A stretch of 64,000 bases of DNA, from assembly GCF_005952805.1 (NCBI RefSeq), contig NZ_CP040709.1, positions 1,178,001-1,242,000 on the forward strand, in the 5' to 3' direction. The notes under the pieces were generated by a model. It was not told the DNA's origin and ran no database searches. It saw only the letters and a program-made list of their open reading frames with translations. This stretch comes from Inhella inkyongensis (GTDB taxonomy: Bacteria; Pseudomonadota; Gammaproteobacteria; Burkholderiales; Burkholderiaceae_C). The position numbers were made by a program, and so were the translations under genes. Below, one piece after another: positions 61,275 through 64,000 of the stretch. Within the stretch, counting starts at the first letter, position 1, and every line of letters starts with the position of its first letter.

Positions 61275-61303
61275 ACCCTCCCTACAACCACACCACTCCC
61301 AAC

Positions 61304-62206
61304 ATGCCCAAAAAGCCCACCCCTGCACTGCAAGCCCAGGAAACCGCTCTCGCACCCCAGGTGCTGGAGGCCGACATTGCCGCCCACAACCAGCGAGCCG
61401 TGGCCAAGCTGGAGCAGAACCAGCGCGTCACGGCATTGGCGCACCAACTCAACTACCAGGGCAGCACCGACCCGGCGGTGCTGGAGAACTCAGCGCAGGA
61501 CGCTATTCGCCGCCTGGGCGCCGCGATCTTTGAGTTGGGCGCTTACCTGCTGCTGATGAAAGAGGCTTGCGCCCACGGCGCCTTCCTGCCTGCTTTGGAG
61601 CGCCTTGGCATCGTTCCTGTCACAGCCCAGCGCTACATGAACGTGACGCGCCGGTTTGCAAATGCGTCCCCGGGGATGCATTTGGAGAAGGCCGGCATCA
61701 AGAAGATGGTTGAGCTGCTCCCGCTCGACGATGAGCAAATCGGCGAACTGACCGAGCTGGGCCAGACCGGAGAGCTGGCCTTGGACGACGTGGCCCGCAT
61801 GTCGGTGAGGGAGCTGCGCGCCGCCGTGCGCGAGATTCGTAAGGATCGCGAAGCCGACGCCACCCTGCTGGAAAAACGCAACTCCCGCATCGACAAGCTG
61901 GAGCGCGACCTCGGCCGTATCGACCGCCTGGACCCCGCCGACAAACTGGCGCAGCAGCAGAAGGCGGCCACCGAGGCGCAGCGGCACGCCTCGGCCATCT
62001 TGATCGGCGAACTGCGCCAGCGCTTCATTGCCGTGGACAACGCCGCCGACGAACGCGCCCCCCAGACCCTGTTCCTGGCCGGACTGGTGGGCCAGTTGCA
62101 GGCCGACCTGGCCGCGCTGCGCGAAGAGTTCAACCTGCCCGACGTCAGCCGGGCGGCCGACGCCGAATTGGTCGCCGAGGTGGCGCAATGGAACAAGACC
62201 ACCTGA
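61304..62206 (+). CDS. DUF3102-like early phage protein
   Basis: 300 residues. The N-terminal half has IFELGAYLLLMKEACAHGAF and ERLGIVPVTAQRYMNVTRRF, a DUF3102/ParB-like helical DNA-binding arrangement. The C-terminal half is a long coiled coil (REIRKDREADATLLEKRNSR onward). Found directly before the transposase in BcepMu-type phages. Overlaps the transposase start by 19 bp. Confidence 0.75.
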   Translation: MPKKPTPALQAQETALAPQVLEADIAAHNQRAVAKLEQNQRVTALAHQLNYQGSTDPAVLENSAQDAIRRLGAAIFELGAYLLLMKEACAHGAFLPALERLGIVPVTAQRYMNVTRRFANASPGMHLEKAGIKKMVELLPLDDEQIGELTELGQTGELALDDVARMSVRELRAAVREIRKDREADATLLEKRNSRIDKLERDLGRIDRLDPADKLAQQQKAATEAQRHASAILIGELRQRFIAVDNAADERAPQTLFLAGLVGQLQADLAALREEFNLPDVSRAADAELVAEVAQWNKTT

Positions 62207-64000
62207 GCCCGAGCGCCGCCGCCATGCCCATGAGCCCCACCACCGTGGCCCGCTGCGCGCAGCTGGCGCAGCAGCTGGCCCGCGCGCCGCACGGCGCTGG
62301 TGCGGCGCTGAAGCAGGCGGCCTGCGCTGAGCTGGGCGTCAGCCTGGCCACCTTGCACCGCTACCTGGCCCAGGTGGCCCAGCGCCCCGAGCGCAAGCAG
62401 CGCGCCGATGCCGGCGAGGTGGCGCTGCCCCTGGCCGAGGCACAGCTCATCACCGGCCTGCTCACAAGCAGTGCCCGCAAAACGGGCAAGCGCCTGCTTT
62501 CCATCGGCCAGGCCGTCGAGATCCTGCGGGCCAATGGCGAACTGCGTGCCGAGCGCATGGACGCTGCGACGGGCGAGCTGCACCCGCTGTCGGACAGTGC
62601 CATCGCCCGCGCCCTTCGCGCCCACGGCGTACACCCCGACCAGCTGGCTCGCGCCACCCCGGCGGTGGAGCTCAAGAGCCTGCACCCCAACCATGTGTGG
62701 CAGATCGACGCCAGCCTCTGCGTTCTCTACTACCTACACGCCGAGAAGGAGGCCGAGGCGGGCCTGCAGGTGATGCACCGCGATCAGTTCTACAAGAACA
62801 AGCCCAAGAACCTGAAGGCCATTGAGGCCGACCGGGTGTGGAGCTACGAGGCCACCGACCACCACAGTGGCGCGCTGATGCTGCACTACGTGATGGGCGC
62901 CGAGAGCAGCGCCAACCTGGTCGAGAGCTTCCTGCAGTTCGTCCATGCCCGTGAGGCCGACCCCGTGCACGGCGTGCCGCGCATCCTGATGATGGACATG
63001 GGCAGCGCCAACACCAGCGGCCTGTTCAAGAACCTGGCGCGCCGCCTGCAAGTCGAGCTGATTGCTCACATGCCCGGCAACGCGCGCGCCACCGGCCAGG
63101 TGGAAAACGCCCGCAACATCATTGAGCGCAGCTTCGAGTCGTCGTTGCGCCTGGCGCCGGTGCGCAGCCTGGCCGAGCTGAATGCACAGGCGCAACGCTG
63201 GGTGCGTTGGTACAACGCCACCAAGGTGCACAGCCGCCACGGCCGCACCCGCAACGACCAATGGCTGAGCATCACGGCCGAGCAGCTGCGCCTGGCGCCC
63301 GGCATTGAGTTGTGCCGCGAGCTCCTGAGCCACGAGCCCGAAACCCGCGTGGTCAGCCCCACGCTCACGGTCAGCTTCAAGGGCCGCGAGTTCGATGTGC
63401 GCGGCGTGCCCGGCGTGATGGTGGGCGAGCGCCTGGCTGTTGCCATCAACCCCTACCAGACTGACGCCGCCTATGCCGTGCTGCGCGACGCCGAAGGCGC
63501 CGAGCTGCTGCACGCCGTGCCGGTGGTGGAGCGCGATGCCGCTGGTTTCCGCGAGGATGCCAACGTCATCGGCGAGGACTACGCCCGCCCGGCTGACACC
63601 GTGCTGGACACCCGGCGCAAGGAAGTGGAGCGCCAGGTCTGGGGCGGCGATACCCAGGAAGAAACCGAGGCACGCAAGAAGTCGGCTCAGGCGGTGCCCT
63701 TTGGCGGGCGCATCGACCCCTACAAGGTCATCGACCAGGCGCCAGCGCCCACCTACATGCCGCGTAGGGGCACTGAGCTGCAGCCCGCAGCGGCCATGGC
63801 GGCCCGCGCACCAACCCGTGTACTCACCCTGTTTGAAGCGGCTCAGCACCTGGCCCAGGCCGGCGTGGCCCTGAACCCCGAACGCCATGCGCTGCTGCGC
63901 CAGTGGCACCCCGAGGGCGTGCCTGAAGACCAGCTAGCTGCTTTGCGCGACCGACTTGAAAAACGCACCGCGCTGCGCGTGGTGGCCGGAGGTGCCCCGT
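62188..64000 (+). CDS. Mu-type DDE transposase (MuA-like), 3' end outside window
   Basis: 604 residues visible from the ATG at 62188, reading to the window edge without a stop. An N-terminal HTH region (about 17-70, LGVSLATLHRYLAQV) precedes the RNase-H-like core with D174 in HVWQIDASLC, D270 in ILMMDMGSAN and E306 in ATGQVENARNIIERSFE: a DD35E triad. A beta-barrel domain follows (TVSFKGREFDVRGVPGVMVG). It joins phage ends to target DNA during lysogeny and lytic replication. The B-type ATPase gene is expected just downstream. Confidence 0.94.
   Translation, partial: MEQDHLSPSAAAMPMSPTTVARCAQLAQQLARAPHGAGAALKQAACAELGVSLATLHRYLAQVAQRPERKQRADAGEVALPLAEAQLITGLLTSSARKTGKRLLSIGQAVEILRANGELRAERMDAATGELHPLSDSAIARALRAHGVHPDQLARATPAVELKSLHPNHVWQIDASLCVLYYLHAEKEAEAGLQVMHRDQFYKNKPKNLKAIEADRVWSYEATDHHSGALMLHYVMGAESSANLVESFLQFVHAREADPVHGVPRILMMDMGSANTSGLFKNLARRLQVELIAHMPGNARATGQVENARNIIERSFESSLRLAPVRSLAELNAQAQRWVRWYNATKVHSRHGRTRNDQWLSITAEQLRLAPGIELCRELLSHEPETRVVSPTLTVSFKGREFDVRGVPGVMVGERLAVAINPYQTDAAYAVLRDAEGAELLHAVPVVERDAAGFREDANVIGEDYARPADTVLDTRRKEVERQVWGGDTQEETEARKKSAQAVPFGGRIDPYKVIDQAPAPTYMPRRGTELQPAAAMAARAPTRVLTLFEAAQHLAQAGVALNPERHALLRQWHPEGVPEDQLAALRDRLEKRTALRVVAGGAP

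Larger units (their letters stand above)
43112..64000. mobile_element. Mu-like (BcepMu-type) prophage, incomplete; continues beyond window
   Basis: At least 20.9 kb. Evidence is a DD35E transposase, a Ner-like protein, a DUF3102-like protein, a repressor, a lysis cassette, DUF3486, a Mu gp28-like terminase, a gp29-like portal, and gpF- and gpG-like proteins. Early genes run right and late genes run left, as in BcepMu. One end is placed at T43112 because degP homology stops there and transposing phages end in TG; the other end lies outside. Protease/scaffold, major capsid and tail-tube/sheath/tape genes are missing from the late operon. Confidence 0.88.

Overview
The window reads as chromosomal DNA of a GC-rich betaproteobacterium of the order Burkholderiales. 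This rests on the gene order maf / DUF177 (yceD) - rpmF - plsX - fabH - fabD - fabG - acpP - fabF - degP-like and on protein sequence character; genus is not assigned. No rRNA, tRNA or CRISPR array was seen. Starts were re-chosen from Shine-Dalgarno sequences, stop/start overlaps and family N-termini, so several genes are shorter than their maximal ORFs.

Layout. (1) 1-10.3 kb: a type II secretion (T2SS) locus. The minus strand reads gspF-G-H-I-J-K-L-(M) and runs off the left edge. Divergently, the plus strand carries a probably highly expressed 656-residue exported protein, an intrinsic terminator, a small putative lipoprotein and gspE. A likely major surface or secreted protein thus sits between gspF and gspE. 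(2) 10.3-32.7 kb: a Wzx/Wzy-type polysaccharide cluster with seven glycosyltransferases (six retaining or GT4-like, one GT2), a GT8-like transferase, a SAM methyltransferase, an OafA-type acyltransferase with an SGNH domain, an AsnB-type amidotransferase, Wzy, Wzx, a Wza-like exporter, a Wzz-like protein and a WecA/MraY-like initiating transferase. Between wzx and the Wza-like gene lies an IS3-family element carrying an IS30-family element. About 150 bp of the IS3 orfB is missing at the IS30 site. (3) 32.7-42.4 kb: housekeeping genes (rhlE, an RsmI/YraL-like methyltransferase, maf, yceD, rpmF and the fatty-acid synthesis cluster). (4) 42.5-43.1 kb: a degP/mucD-type protease gene cut after its GSPFG motif. 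(5) 43.1-64.0 kb: a Mu-like (BcepMu-type layout) prophage running off the right edge.

The prophage. Late genes run leftward: holin, lytic transglycosylase, Rz with embedded Rz1, two small proteins, DUF3486 small terminase, large terminase, portal, a distal-tail/fibre module, gpF-like and gpG-like morphogenesis proteins. After gpG a terminator and a truncated convergent gene abut degP. No protease/scaffold, major capsid, tail sheath/tube or tape-measure gene is present, although the genes that remain are intact. Early genes run rightward to a DDE transposase. A repressor operon lies between the two arms on the minus strand.

The most interesting observation is in that operon. The repressor (58624-59121) has no LexA/S24 domain. 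It ends in a glycine-rich linker plus a beta-type motif (NVNVNAPVYGGVAGRNINN). The next gene, overlapping by 4 bp, encodes a two-helix membrane protein whose N-terminus carries the same motif (TTINIHAPVFGHVAGRDVN). Paired motifs on a soluble sensor and an adjacent membrane protein resemble bacterial amyloid/RHIM-like signalling pairs. I infer a possible repressor-membrane coupling device controlling lysogeny or exclusion.
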